Shown one piece after another: positions 1 through 7,346 of a stretch of DNA of 64,000 nt; position 1 is the stretch's first letter; the number at the start of each line of letters is the position of its first letter. The DNA comes from Ferrovibrio sp964218355 (GTDB lineage: Bacteria > Pseudomonadota > Alphaproteobacteria > Ferrovibrionales > Ferrovibrionaceae), in contig NZ_CAXPMC010000026.1 of assembly GCF_964218355.1 (NCBI RefSeq), positions 186,001 to 250,000 of the forward strand. The letters run 5' to 3'. Position numbers and translations under genes: made by a program. The notes under the pieces were generated by a model. It was not told the origin of the DNA. It ran no database searches and worked only from the letters and a program-made list of their open reading frames with translations.

Positions 1-360
1 TCGGGCGAATATCTGTCGGTGCCGGCCTCGGTCGGTTTCATCGCCTTGCTGGGTATCGCGGTGCTGAACGGCCTCGTGCTGGTCAGTCACTTCAACCAAC
101 TGCGTGAAGAGGGCATCGAGCAGGCAGTGCTGGTCGTGGAAGGCGCCCTGCGCCGTATGCGGCCAGTGCTTCTCACCGCCAGCATCACGTCCTTTGGCCT
201 GGTGCCGCTGCTGTTCGCCACGGGACCGGGCTCTGAAGTCCAGCGGCCGCTGGCTATCGTGGTCATCGGCGGCATCGTCAGTTCCACTCTGCTGACGCTT
301 GTGGTGCTGCCGGTCCTCTATCGCCGCTTCGGCATGTCGCGCCGGGAGAGTCTCGCATGA
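1..360 (+). CDS. RND efflux pump inner-membrane subunit, CusA/CzcA type (3' end only)
   Basis: The gene enters from the left edge already in frame and stops at 358-360, so only about the last 119 residues are seen. They contain two hydrophobic helices: one around FIALLGIAVLNGLVLVSHF, and a closing one ending LVVLPVLYRRFG. The phrase RRMRPVLLTASITSFGLVPL between them is the conserved C-terminal segment of heavy-metal RND pumps (HME-RND, CusA/CzcA), which export Cu, Ag, Co, Zn or Cd by proton antiport. The metal cannot be deduced because the Met/Cys relay region lies outside the window. The stop overlaps the next start (ATGA), and the TolC-like partner gene follows, consistent with a tripartite efflux operon. 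Confidence 0.93.
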   Translation, partial: SGEYLSVPASVGFIALLGIAVLNGLVLVSHFNQLREEGIEQAVLVVEGALRRMRPVLLTASITSFGLVPLLFATGPGSEVQRPLAIVVIGGIVSSTLLTLVVLPVLYRRFGMSRRESLA

Positions 361-668
361 GCAACCAGAACGTCCGCCTCACTTTCACGGCCGCCAAAGC
401 CTTTGAGGAAAAGCTGATCGACACCCTGCTGGCCGATGAAAACGCATCGGCGGCCGGGTTCAGTACCCGTGACGTGAATGTCTACGGCGCGCACATCACC
501 TATCGCACGGCGATGGAGCAGGTGCACGGGCGCGTCCGTGCCGTTGAGGTCAGTCTTGTACTGCCTCAACCCCATGCCAAGGCGGCACTTGAGAGCGTCA
601 GGCAGGCGCTTTCCGGCCGAGACGTGGTCTATCGGATCAGCACCATTTCAGATTCAGGGGAAGTCTAA
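357..668 (+). CDS. DUF3240 family protein
   Basis: This 103-residue soluble protein starts at the ATG of an ATGA overlap with the RND gene, so the two are translationally coupled. Small PII-like proteins of the DUF3240 family are typically encoded between CzcA/CusA and the outer membrane factor, exactly as here. It has no signal peptide and no metal-binding Cys cluster. It contains a compact mix of beta and alpha segments, with YGAHITYRTAMEQVHGRVRAV and a Val-rich strand after it. A regulatory or accessory role in metal efflux is inferred from position only; no biochemical function is known to me. Confidence 0.85.
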   Translation: MSNQNVRLTFTAAKAFEEKLIDTLLADENASAAGFSTRDVNVYGAHITYRTAMEQVHGRVRAVEVSLVLPQPHAKAALESVRQALSGRDVVYRISTISDSGEV

Positions 669-669
669 C

Positions 670-2112
670 ATGCGAACCAAGCGCATCGGTCTCCGGCCGA
701 ACTACCGGACTCTCACCTCGGCTCTGCTGCTCGCAGGCACGGTCGGTGTTCTCGCTGGCTGTGCCAAATATGAGGATCGGCCAATCCGACCGGCGGAAAC
801 CGCGGTCGCTCTGGAAGCCCGCCGCCTGGACGATCCCAGGCTGGCGCAGTTCATCGAGGCTGCCAAACCTGGTGCGGGAAAGGACTGGAATCTGTCCAGC
901 CTGACCCTGGCCTCGCTCTACTTCCACCCGGAGATGGAGCTGTCGCGGGCCAAGCTGGCGGTTGCTGAAGCCGCTGTTCTGACCGCGAAGCAGCGGCCGA
1001 ACCCGATCCTGAGCTTCCTGCCATCCTACAACACCACGGTATCGACACCATCGCCCTGGACGATTGGGTCGGTGATCAGCTTCCTGGTCGATGTGTCCGG
1101 CCAGCGGACAGCAAAGATCGAGCAGTCGGAAGCCATGGTCCAGGCGGCGCGTGAGGATCTCGCCACGGCATCATGGCAGGTCCGGGGACAGGTGCGGACT
1201 GCCCTGCTGTCGCTCTGGGCGGCCAAGGGACGCACGATCCTGATCAACCAGCGCACGGCAACGCAGGACCATTTCGTCAATGCCCTGGAGCGGCGTTTCA
1301 CCATCGGCGAGGTCACCGCGCTCGACCTGTCGCGTGAGCGTATCAACCTCAATCAGCTGGCCTTGCTGGCTGCCGAGGCGGCCCGTCAGGAGGACGAAGC
1401 GCGCGCCAAACTGGCCGCGGCTGTGGGCGTGCCGGCCCGGTCGCTGAATGGTATAGAGCCGTCGTTGGCCGAATTCGACCGGCCTGTCCCGCCGGCCCTG
1501 ATGGCTGCGGCTTCGGGGGCTGAGTATCGGCGGATTGCTCTGGCAACCCGGAGCGATGTGCTCGGCCTGCTGGCCGAATATGAGGCTGCCCAGGCGGCCC
1601 TTCGGCTCGAAGTCGCCAAGCAGATCCCCAATCTCAATCTCGGTCCGGGCTACACCTATGACCAGGGGGAGAACATGTTCTCCTTTGAGATTGGTGGGGA
1701 ACTGCCGATCCTGAACCAGAATCAGGGGCCGATTGCCGAGATGACGGCGAAGCGGCGTGAGGCAGCGGCAAAGCTCATCGTGTTGCAGGCCCAGATCATC
1801 AACGGCATCGACGTCGCGCTGGCCAATCATCGTGCTGCGGTTCGGATGTCAGAAATGGCGGATGACCAGTTCAACCGCCAGAACACCCGGCGTGGGCAGC
1901 TTCAGCGCGCTGTCCAGCTGGGCGAGATGGACCGATCGCCATTGATGTCGGCTGACATCGAGCTCGGCGTAGCAGCTCTGGCGAAGTACGACGCAACCGT
2001 TCAGCAACGCCAGGCGCTCGAAGTCTTGGAAGATGCGCTTCAGCAACCCCTGTTCGGGACAGACGGCATCGCCATCCTGCGGGCACAAGCCGCCAAGGGT
2101 GGACAGTTATAG
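670..2112 (+). CDS. TolC-family outer membrane efflux lipoprotein (CusC/CzcC-like)
   Basis: This 480-residue protein has a lipoprotein signal peptide with lipobox LAGC (Cys about residue 36). It is followed by two long helical repeats of the outer membrane efflux protein family (about residues 85-270 and 290-470), with GPGYTYDQGENMFSFEIGGELPI-type strand segments that form the outer membrane barrel. The open frame extends upstream to 478, but that part reads through the DUF3240 gene in another frame. The ATG at 670, two bases after the DUF3240 stop, precedes the signal peptide and is the better start. It should be the outer channel of the metal RND pump whose inner-membrane subunit ends at 360. 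No periplasmic adaptor gene is seen in the window; it probably lies upstream. Confidence 0.93.
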   Translation: MRTKRIGLRPNYRTLTSALLLAGTVGVLAGCAKYEDRPIRPAETAVALEARRLDDPRLAQFIEAAKPGAGKDWNLSSLTLASLYFHPEMELSRAKLAVAEAAVLTAKQRPNPILSFLPSYNTTVSTPSPWTIGSVISFLVDVSGQRTAKIEQSEAMVQAAREDLATASWQVRGQVRTALLSLWAAKGRTILINQRTATQDHFVNALERRFTIGEVTALDLSRERINLNQLALLAAEAARQEDEARAKLAAAVGVPARSLNGIEPSLAEFDRPVPPALMAAASGAEYRRIALATRSDVLGLLAEYEAAQAALRLEVAKQIPNLNLGPGYTYDQGENMFSFEIGGELPILNQNQGPIAEMTAKRREAAAKLIVLQAQIINGIDVALANHRAAVRMSEMADDQFNRQNTRRGQLQRAVQLGEMDRSPLMSADIELGVAALAKYDATVQQRQALEVLEDALQQPLFGTDGIAILRAQAAKGGQL

Positions 2113-2130
2113 GCATGCAAGGAGGTTTTC

Positions 2131-2373
2131 ATGAATGAGGCCACCAAAGCTCTGTTACTGCTCATAGCGGCAGCCATAGGAGGCTGCAGCCCCGAGCAGT
2201 CGCAACGGAACTACCACGCCAGCATTGAGAAACGATGCGAAGAGCAGGGGTTTGTGCGTGACACGATGCCGTTCAAGGAGTGTCGCGCCAAGGCCCTACA
2301 GCGAGACATGGCTCGAGAGCCTGGCGCCAAGCCGTATAAGCGGCCGGTGAGCTGGCAGCATTACATGGAATAG
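2131..2373 (+). CDS. small putative lipoprotein, unknown function
   Basis: This 80-residue protein has an N-terminal hydrophobic stretch ending in a lipobox-like AIGGC (Cys about residue 19), followed by a short charged domain with two more Cys. A strong ribosome binding site (AAGGAGG at about 2119) supports the start. It lies in line with the efflux genes upstream and the PCuAC-like gene downstream (12-base gap), so it is probably in the same metal-response operon. I do not recognise a named family. Confidence 0.75.
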   Translation: MNEATKALLLLIAAAIGGCSPEQSQRNYHASIEKRCEEQGFVRDTMPFKECRAKALQRDMAREPGAKPYKRPVSWQHYME

Positions 2374-2385
2374 GAGGCCATTGAG

Positions 2386-2841
2386 TTGGTGAGTTTAACA
2401 GTCTTGCGTCGTGTCCGGTTTGCTGTTGAAGCGGCGATCATAACCTTTCTCGGCTGTGGTTCGGCGAGTGCCCATCAGCAGGAAGTCGGGAGCATCCTGA
2501 TCTCAGAGCATTACGTCGAACCGGCAAAGGCAGGCGACGACACGATTGCGCGCCTGCGATTGGAAAACCTCGGCGGCAGTACGCGTCAAGTGATGGGTCT
2601 GCATAGTGACGTGGCGGAAGACAGCATCATCGAAGTCAAGATCGCATCCGGGCGCGCAACCCAGATTGGGTCCCTGCCGATCCGCGCCGGCGAAACGCTT
2701 GATCTGGAAGACGCAGCATGGATTCGCCTGACTGGGCTGAACCGCGATCTGGTGCATGGTGAGACCATCGAGGTGCATCTCGATCTGGCCGGCGGACGTG
2801 AGAAACCGATCGCGCTGACTGTGGGAGATATCGAACATTAG
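2386..2841 (+). CDS. PCu(A)C-like periplasmic copper chaperone family protein, copper ligands degenerate
   Basis: This 151-residue exported protein has a signal peptide ending near SASAHQQ. The rest matches the layout of PCu(A)C/DUF461 proteins: a strand with ARLRLENLGG, then LHSDVAED, then LPIRAGETLDLEDAAWIRLTGLNRDLVHGETIEVHLDL. PCu(A)C proteins deliver Cu(I) to cytochrome oxidase. The usual Met/His ligands (the Met before the strand and the HxM of the lid) are not seen here; the lid reads AWIRLTG. The TTG start at 2386 sits 7 bases after AGGAGG; the GTG at 2389 is an alternative. Fold assignment is fairly firm, but copper binding is doubtful. Confidence 0.75.
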   Translation: MVSLTVLRRVRFAVEAAIITFLGCGSASAHQQEVGSILISEHYVEPAKAGDDTIARLRLENLGGSTRQVMGLHSDVAEDSIIEVKIASGRATQIGSLPIRAGETLDLEDAAWIRLTGLNRDLVHGETIEVHLDLAGGREKPIALTVGDIEH

Positions 2842-2848
2842 AGGAGGG

Positions 2849-2881
2849 CTGTTGTCGGGTGATGTCAGCGCCCGATAACAG
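2849..2881 (+). other. stem-loop downstream of the PCuAC-like gene
   Basis: An 11-base inverted repeat (CTGTTGTCGGG and CCCGATAACAG, one G-U pair) with an 11-base loop starts 7 bases after the PCuAC-like stop codon. It has no T-run, so it may protect the mRNA end or act with the terminator that follows. Confidence 0.5.
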
Positions 2882-2915
2882 CGTGCCGGCAGCGTAGAAG
2901 CTCTGTCGGCGCCTC

Positions 2916-2958
2916 GGGAGCGGAGTTTGGGGGGTCCTTTCTCCGCTCCCACATTTTT
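2916..2958 (+). terminator. Rho-independent terminator after the metal efflux operon
   Basis: There is a perfect 10-base stem (GGGAGCGGAG with CTCCGCTCCC), a 15-base loop, then ACATTTTTAT. It separates the efflux/PCuAC genes from the small secreted protein at 3042, which therefore probably has its own promoter. Confidence 0.75.
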
Positions 2959-3041
2959 ATCGGACAAATTCGTAGCACAATAAAAACGAAGTCCTTCGAC
3001 GCGCGACACTTTGATCAACCTCCCAATAGAACAGGTAAAAT

Positions 3042-3380
3042 ATGAAGAGTTTGCATTCTGCGGTCGTAGCCTTCCTTTTGGTTTCCGGTGCGTCTGTATC
3101 CGCCGGGGCTTTCACGCCGCAGGTTTGTCGCGGTTATGACGAGGGATATGAGGTCTATACCGACTGTTACGGTATGACGCTGACCGGCCAGGCCCTGGAA
3201 GCAGCCAGAGTCCGGGAGCTTGTCAGCATGAACATGTCCCCCGCCGAAATTGCCGAGAAACTCGGGGTCCGCGTCGCAGCTATACGCTCGGCACAGCCGA
3301 CATGCCCCAGAGGGGCAACATATGTGGCCTCGGAAAAAGCCTCCGACGGCCCGGGCTATATCGTGCGCTGTGTCCAATAG
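3042..3380 (+). CDS. small secreted Cys-containing protein, unknown
   Basis: This 112-residue protein has a clear signal peptide (cleavage near VSAGAFT). The mature part has four Cys, enough for two disulfides. Its middle contains MSPAEIAEKLGVRVAAIRSA, which has the spacing of a helix-turn-helix recognition segment, odd for an exported protein. It stops 23 bases before the CtaG start. I do not recognise the family. Position suggests a link to copper or cytochrome oxidase assembly, but that is inference. Confidence 0.7.
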   Translation: MKSLHSAVVAFLLVSGASVSAGAFTPQVCRGYDEGYEVYTDCYGMTLTGQALEAARVRELVSMNMSPAEIAEKLGVRVAAIRSAQPTCPRGATYVASEKASDGPGYIVRCVQ

Positions 3381-3403
3381 AGACGCGGCTTAGAGGTGTG
3401 AGC

Positions 3404-3991
3404 ATGAGTGCCGATCTGCAGAAAAGAAACCGCCGCTTGGCACTCGCCTGCACTGTCGTATTTGCGGGGATGGTCGGCTTTACCTTCGCCGCCGCCCCGC
3501 TCTACGACATGTTCTGCCGGGTCACCGGCTTCGCCGGCACGCCGTTGCGGGCTAAATCGGCACCCGGCGCGGCCGACACCGACGGCGTCATGGTGACTGT
3601 ACGCTTCAATGCCACGACCGCTCCGGATTTACCGTGGAAGTTTCAGCCGGTTCAGCGGCAGATCAAGGTAAAGCCGGGTGAGGAAACGCTCGCCTTCTAC
3701 CAGGCAACCAACCCGACAGCAGAGCCGGTTACAGGTCAGGCGAGCTTCAATGTCTCGCCGGAGAAGACCGGACAATACTTCAGCAAGATTGCCTGTTTCT
3801 GTTTCGAGGAGCAGGTGCTGCAGCCGGGCCAGACCGTTGACATGCCCGTGTCGTTCTTTGTCGACCCGGAAATGCTGCAGAACCCGAAAACCCGCGATGT
3901 GGCTGAAATCACATTGAGCTACACGTTCTTCCGCAAGCCTGAGGAAACCAGGGTTTCTGATCGCAGGACATCAGCCTCGACCCCGAAATAA
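3404..3991 (+). CDS. ctaG: cytochrome c oxidase assembly protein CtaG/Cox11
   Basis: This 195-residue protein has an N-terminal signal-anchor helix (about residues 11-32) and a periplasmic immunoglobulin-like domain. CtaG/Cox11 inserts Cu(I) into the CuB site of haem-copper oxidase subunit I. The copper-binding FCRVTGFAGTP after the helix and the conserved CFCFEEQ motif (about residue 128) are both present, so it looks functional. The open frame extends upstream to 3302, but the ATG at 3404 opens the conserved protein. No cox structural genes are near, so this is an orphan copy linked to metal resistance genes. It overlaps the next start by one base. Confidence 0.93.
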   Translation: MSADLQKRNRRLALACTVVFAGMVGFTFAAAPLYDMFCRVTGFAGTPLRAKSAPGAADTDGVMVTVRFNATTAPDLPWKFQPVQRQIKVKPGEETLAFYQATNPTAEPVTGQASFNVSPEKTGQYFSKIACFCFEEQVLQPGQTVDMPVSFFVDPEMLQNPKTRDVAEITLSYTFFRKPEETRVSDRRTSASTPK

Positions 3992-4272
3992 TGAAGCTGC
4001 TTTCATTGGTATTTCTGCTGTCGATTGTGGTCGCAGCTCCGCCAGGCATGGCGAGCTTCTCGAAGGAAAATACATGCGACAATCTGCGGACGATCGATAA
4101 CGCCTTCCGGCTAGTGGAAGACGAGCTGCCGGCGGCCAGGCGGATGGCGGCATACCGGCAGATCGGACGGATTTCGACCTACTGCCGGGACGGTAAAAAC
4201 GAAGATGCCCATAAGGCAGCGCAAGATCTGATGAGGGTTCGGACGGTAGTCATCGGAGGGCCGGTAGTATAA
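3991..4272 (+). CDS. small exported protein, unknown
   Basis: This 93-residue protein has a signal peptide (MKLLSLVFLLSIVVAAPPGM) and a short helical mature part with two Cys. Its ATG overlaps the last base of the ctaG stop, so it is translated with ctaG. I recognise no family. It is the last gene of the plus-strand metal module; the next gene is on the other strand. Confidence 0.65.
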   Translation: MKLLSLVFLLSIVVAAPPGMASFSKENTCDNLRTIDNAFRLVEDELPAARRMAAYRQIGRISTYCRDGKNEDAHKAAQDLMRVRTVVIGGPVV

Positions 4273-4332
4273 TTTCTCTAATAATGATGTGTACAGGCAC
4301 CCTACTGGGCAGAAAAACTCTGAGCGGAAGCG

Positions 4333-5070
4333 TCAATCATGCCATGATGATGGTAACATTCCGGCTTCAGATATCGGCAGAACTGGATTTTCGCTCTGCC
4401 ATGCATCAATGGCCTTTATAAGCGTATCAGCGCCGCCAACGCAGTTTATAGCGCACACAGAAAGACCGTCGTAGTATTCAAGGTATCTTTCTGGAATTTC
4501 GCTATACGCTAAACACTCATCTATATAGCGGTCATACCGATTTGTCAGACTGTAGAGCGCTATTGTTGCTTCAGCGACAGGCCCACCTAATACAGAAATT
4601 GTCTGTAAGTCTGCCGCCAACAGCTTATGTGTCGTAACAATCAAGCTACGCATAGCATCCTTATAGACATCCAGATTGGTCTCCGGCGTCACAGTGTCGG
4701 TCGATTTATAGTAATAAGTTCGCTCAATCCGCTCCAGCATCAGCTTCTTGATCTCAACCGCAATTGCCCGGAATGAAACAGAAAGATTCCGTCGCATATC
4801 ATCGCGGCGATCTCGCTCAATTCTTAGCTGAGTATCTGACTGATTCTGTGCAGCCGTTATTGCGGATTGCGCTTGCCCTTTGGCACCAAAAAAAGCGAGT
4901 GCACCACCAAATAGGGCAAAGATGCCCGCGAGCAGAGTTGCAACGCCATCATCCAAATCTTTGTTCTCAAACAACATCACCAGAGTCAGGGCCAAGATAA
5001 CGCCGTAAAGAATACCAATCGGCATCATCCAGCCGTATTGATCGTTAAATTTCATCATTGCCCCCGACAC
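4333..5070 (-). CDS. membrane protein with two N-terminal helices, last gene of the Ubl-like operon
   Basis: This protein of about 245 residues has two transmembrane helices (about residues 13-33 and 43-63). They are followed by a charged helical segment and a cytoplasmic helical domain of about 170 residues. The start could be GTG at 5070 or ATG at 5058 or 5055; none has a well-spaced ribosome site. It begins 14 bases after the stop of the E2-E1-JAB gene and is surely co-transcribed. I recognise no named family. A membrane protein at the end of such an operon could be the effector or the anchor of the conjugation machinery; that is inference. Confidence 0.75.
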   Translation of the reverse strand: MSGAMMKFNDQYGWMMPIGILYGVILALTLVMLFENKDLDDGVATLLAGIFALFGGALAFFGAKGQAQSAITAAQNQSDTQLRIERDRRDDMRRNLSVSFRAIAVEIKKLMLERIERTYYYKSTDTVTPETNLDVYKDAMRSLIVTTHKLLAADLQTISVLGGPVAEATIALYSLTNRYDRYIDECLAYSEIPERYLEYYDGLSVCAINCVGGADTLIKAIDAWQSENPVLPISEAGMLPSSWHD

Positions 5071-5084
5071 CGCCTGTTCGATAA

Positions 5085-7346
5085 TTACAGACTTATCGCC
5101 TGACCGCCGACAATATTGATATCACGATCCCCAACAATTGCGACGACTGCTGGGCATCCGTCCGCGTGCAGATTCGCTGCAAGCCAGGCGATTTGTTTGA
5201 TATCGGTCGCGCTCGGTTTTGTAGACGACCCATTCGGATGGGAGTGCCATTCGCCGACATATTGAATTTGTCCGAGGATTTTTTCTCCAGCGTCTTTGAT
5301 AGCGGGGAGTAATCCCTGAATGCCCCGTTCAAAACCAATGTCCGTTCCAGAGCTGTCTGGCGGGGCAGAAATGAACCCCGTGACATGTATGTGGCGTGTG
5401 GCATGATCGATAATTCCGAGGAGGGCGCCACCGGTTTCATTCGGTAGGTATTTAATTCGTTCCGCCGACAACGCCGCCTTTAGAGAACCAGAAACTGAAA
5501 CTTCCCAGCCAGTGATAGATTTTCGCTGGGCAGGACTACCGATGACCTTACTGACGCTGACGGTTCCAGTGATTTCGATCGTCTTAATGCAAATGATGGC
5601 CCTTTCTGACTCAAACGCCGCTGATATTTCTGTATCGATGAGGCCTGACAATGCAGAAATAGAACTACCTGGAATTCGGCTCGACAGAGACCTGCAAGAT
5701 CCGCTGTACGCTACACCTTCTGGACCTGCCGACAAGTGATTTGCTAGTGGCTCACTTCTAAGGATGAGTTCATAATATTGCGCCTCCAAATCCCGCAGCG
5801 TAATCGACTTGGCGACATCTTCGCACAACAATACAACCGCTGTGCCTGTTGGATTTAGAAAAACTGAAGCCTTTCTTCCTTTAACATCTGCATCCGATAT
5901 ACTGCGAGATACGGCTACGGATGCTGATGCATCCAAGATTAAATCAGCGTCTTCGAACGCTGATGTTGCATCCGTCGGCCATTGCGCTCGTTCTTGCAGA
6001 ACATCCAGCCAATATCCATTGGCAGCACTAGTCACCCCAAAGTTCACTCGAATGAAATGGGCGAGAGCAGGGGCCTTTCTCAGCCCGACATACCCGCGGT
6101 TCAGAGCGTGCCGTGCTAGGTTGTGCGGGTACAGGGTATCGCTGTCATAGATTGACCACGTGTATGCGCCTCGCTTGCTCAGACTGGATGCAATATGGGA
6201 GCCGATCGCGCCAGCGCCAATCAAGGCGATGCGCTCAGATGAGGGGGCAGTGTAGCCGGATGCATCCGCAGCCAACTGTCGGTCAAAATCCAATACAACA
6301 TCGAGAGGGAAGATACCGGTATCGAACGTTTCTGAAGGTTTTGCACCCAATATTTTCGCATAAATGTTCGAATTTGGAACCTTGCCAATCAGACCCAGTC
6401 CTTCACCAAACTCGGACGTTCGCATCGAAGGGAACAGAAGCATTCGAACATCAGATAAGCGCCGCCCACCATCTACGACACCACCAAGGAGGCATACTGC
6501 CAGTTGCCCGGTAAGAAGATCAGAATCTTTTGATGTCCATTCGGACCAAGCGCAGATCTGATCGGAAATCAAGGCAGGGAGGTCAATACCGAAGGATTGA
6601 AGAAATTTCGCAAGTGATCGATAGGATCTCGGAATATGCCGCATGCCGGACATGGTTTGGTCTGGAAACTGAATCGGCAATATCACAATCCGTCCGCCGG
6701 CTTCGTTCTCTCTGAAATGACCATCTATCACTCTTGTCCGAATGATATTCGGATTGGCATTTGGCCTGGAGTCCACGAATCCAACGAGCCGCTTGATGCC
6801 GTCACCCGAAGTATCGCCTATCACGCTCCTCGGCACGATGATGGCTCTTCCTGTGCCATAAAAGAGGGGCTCGAGTGCCTGCGCTGGATGGTGCAATTGC
6901 CCGGTAACGGCCTTGGTCAGCCACGACCGAATTCTCTGGACAAAGCTACTAGGTGACCAGCTCGTCTTTGCTTCAGGCCACGGCCGATCGTCTATGCAAA
7001 GCGAGAATGGCCACCCCTCAGGAACAGAGTTCTGATGAGGAGTAAATGGGAAATCATCTCGGAGAGAGAAAACAGACGGCGCAATGTCACTGTCGGAAAA
7101 GACTAAAAGAAGCTGTTCAGATTTGTGTATCTCGACTGCTCGCAACTGAGGTCGGTCGACGTGAAAATCGACAGAGATGGCATCGGCACTCAATATTTCT
7201 GATCTGTAGCACTCGAGCTGCTGGACACCATATTGATCGCCGAAGACACGGAAGAATTCAGCCACCGCTCTCGCCCGCGGACGGGCGAGAGCGGTGGTAT
7301 CGATGGTAGCCAGGTTGCTGGCAATCCAGTCCTTTTCCAAACTCAT
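5085..7346 (-). CDS. E2-E1-JAB triple-domain ubiquitin-like conjugation/deconjugation enzyme
   Basis: This is a 753-residue protein. Residues 1-170 form an E2-like (UBC-fold) domain with a candidate catalytic Cys at 117 in PFSLCIDDRPW. Residues about 370-610 are a ThiF/E1 adenylation domain with nucleotide loop GAGAIG (377-382), the DSDTLYPHNLARH segment, and a candidate thioester Cys at 551 in SGSCRSLSSRIP. Residues about 620-753 are a JAB/JAMM isopeptidase with Glu 637, HSHP 701-704, Ser 712 and Asp 715 (HxHP-x7-S-x2-D), all intact. One chain could therefore activate, transfer and remove a ubiquitin-like modifier. Its ATG at 7346 overlaps the TGA of the upstream metallo-beta-lactamase gene (ATGA). 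The longer frame to 7424 runs into that gene and is rejected. The domain set resembles Cap2 plus Cap3 of type II CBASS and the Bil proteins, but no CD-NTase is present. Confidence 0.92.
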   Translation of the reverse strand: MSLEKDWIASNLATIDTTALARPRARAVAEFFRVFGDQYGVQQLECYRSEILSADAISVDFHVDRPQLRAVEIHKSEQLLLVFSDSDIAPSVFSLRDDFPFTPHQNSVPEGWPFSLCIDDRPWPEAKTSWSPSSFVQRIRSWLTKAVTGQLHHPAQALEPLFYGTGRAIIVPRSVIGDTSGDGIKRLVGFVDSRPNANPNIIRTRVIDGHFRENEAGGRIVILPIQFPDQTMSGMRHIPRSYRSLAKFLQSFGIDLPALISDQICAWSEWTSKDSDLLTGQLAVCLLGGVVDGGRRLSDVRMLLFPSMRTSEFGEGLGLIGKVPNSNIYAKILGAKPSETFDTGIFPLDVVLDFDRQLAADASGYTAPSSERIALIGAGAIGSHIASSLSKRGAYTWSIYDSDTLYPHNLARHALNRGYVGLRKAPALAHFIRVNFGVTSAANGYWLDVLQERAQWPTDATSAFEDADLILDASASVAVSRSISDADVKGRKASVFLNPTGTAVVLLCEDVAKSITLRDLEAQYYELILRSEPLANHLSAGPEGVAYSGSCRSLSSRIPGSSISALSGLIDTEISAAFESERAIICIKTIEITGTVSVSKVIGSPAQRKSITGWEVSVSGSLKAALSAERIKYLPNETGGALLGIIDHATRHIHVTGFISAPPDSSGTDIGFERGIQGLLPAIKDAGEKILGQIQYVGEWHSHPNGSSTKPSATDIKQIAWLAANLHADGCPAVVAIVGDRDINIVGGQAISL
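7262..7297 (-). other. 16-bp perfect hairpin inside the E2-E1-JAB coding start
   Basis: A perfect 16-base inverted repeat with a 4-base loop lies 50-85 bases inside the coding sequence (about codons 17-28). In the mRNA it would form an extremely stable stem just downstream of the start codon. It encodes an Ala/Arg-rich stretch. A translational brake, an mRNA processing site or a protein-binding palindrome are possible. Confidence 0.6.
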
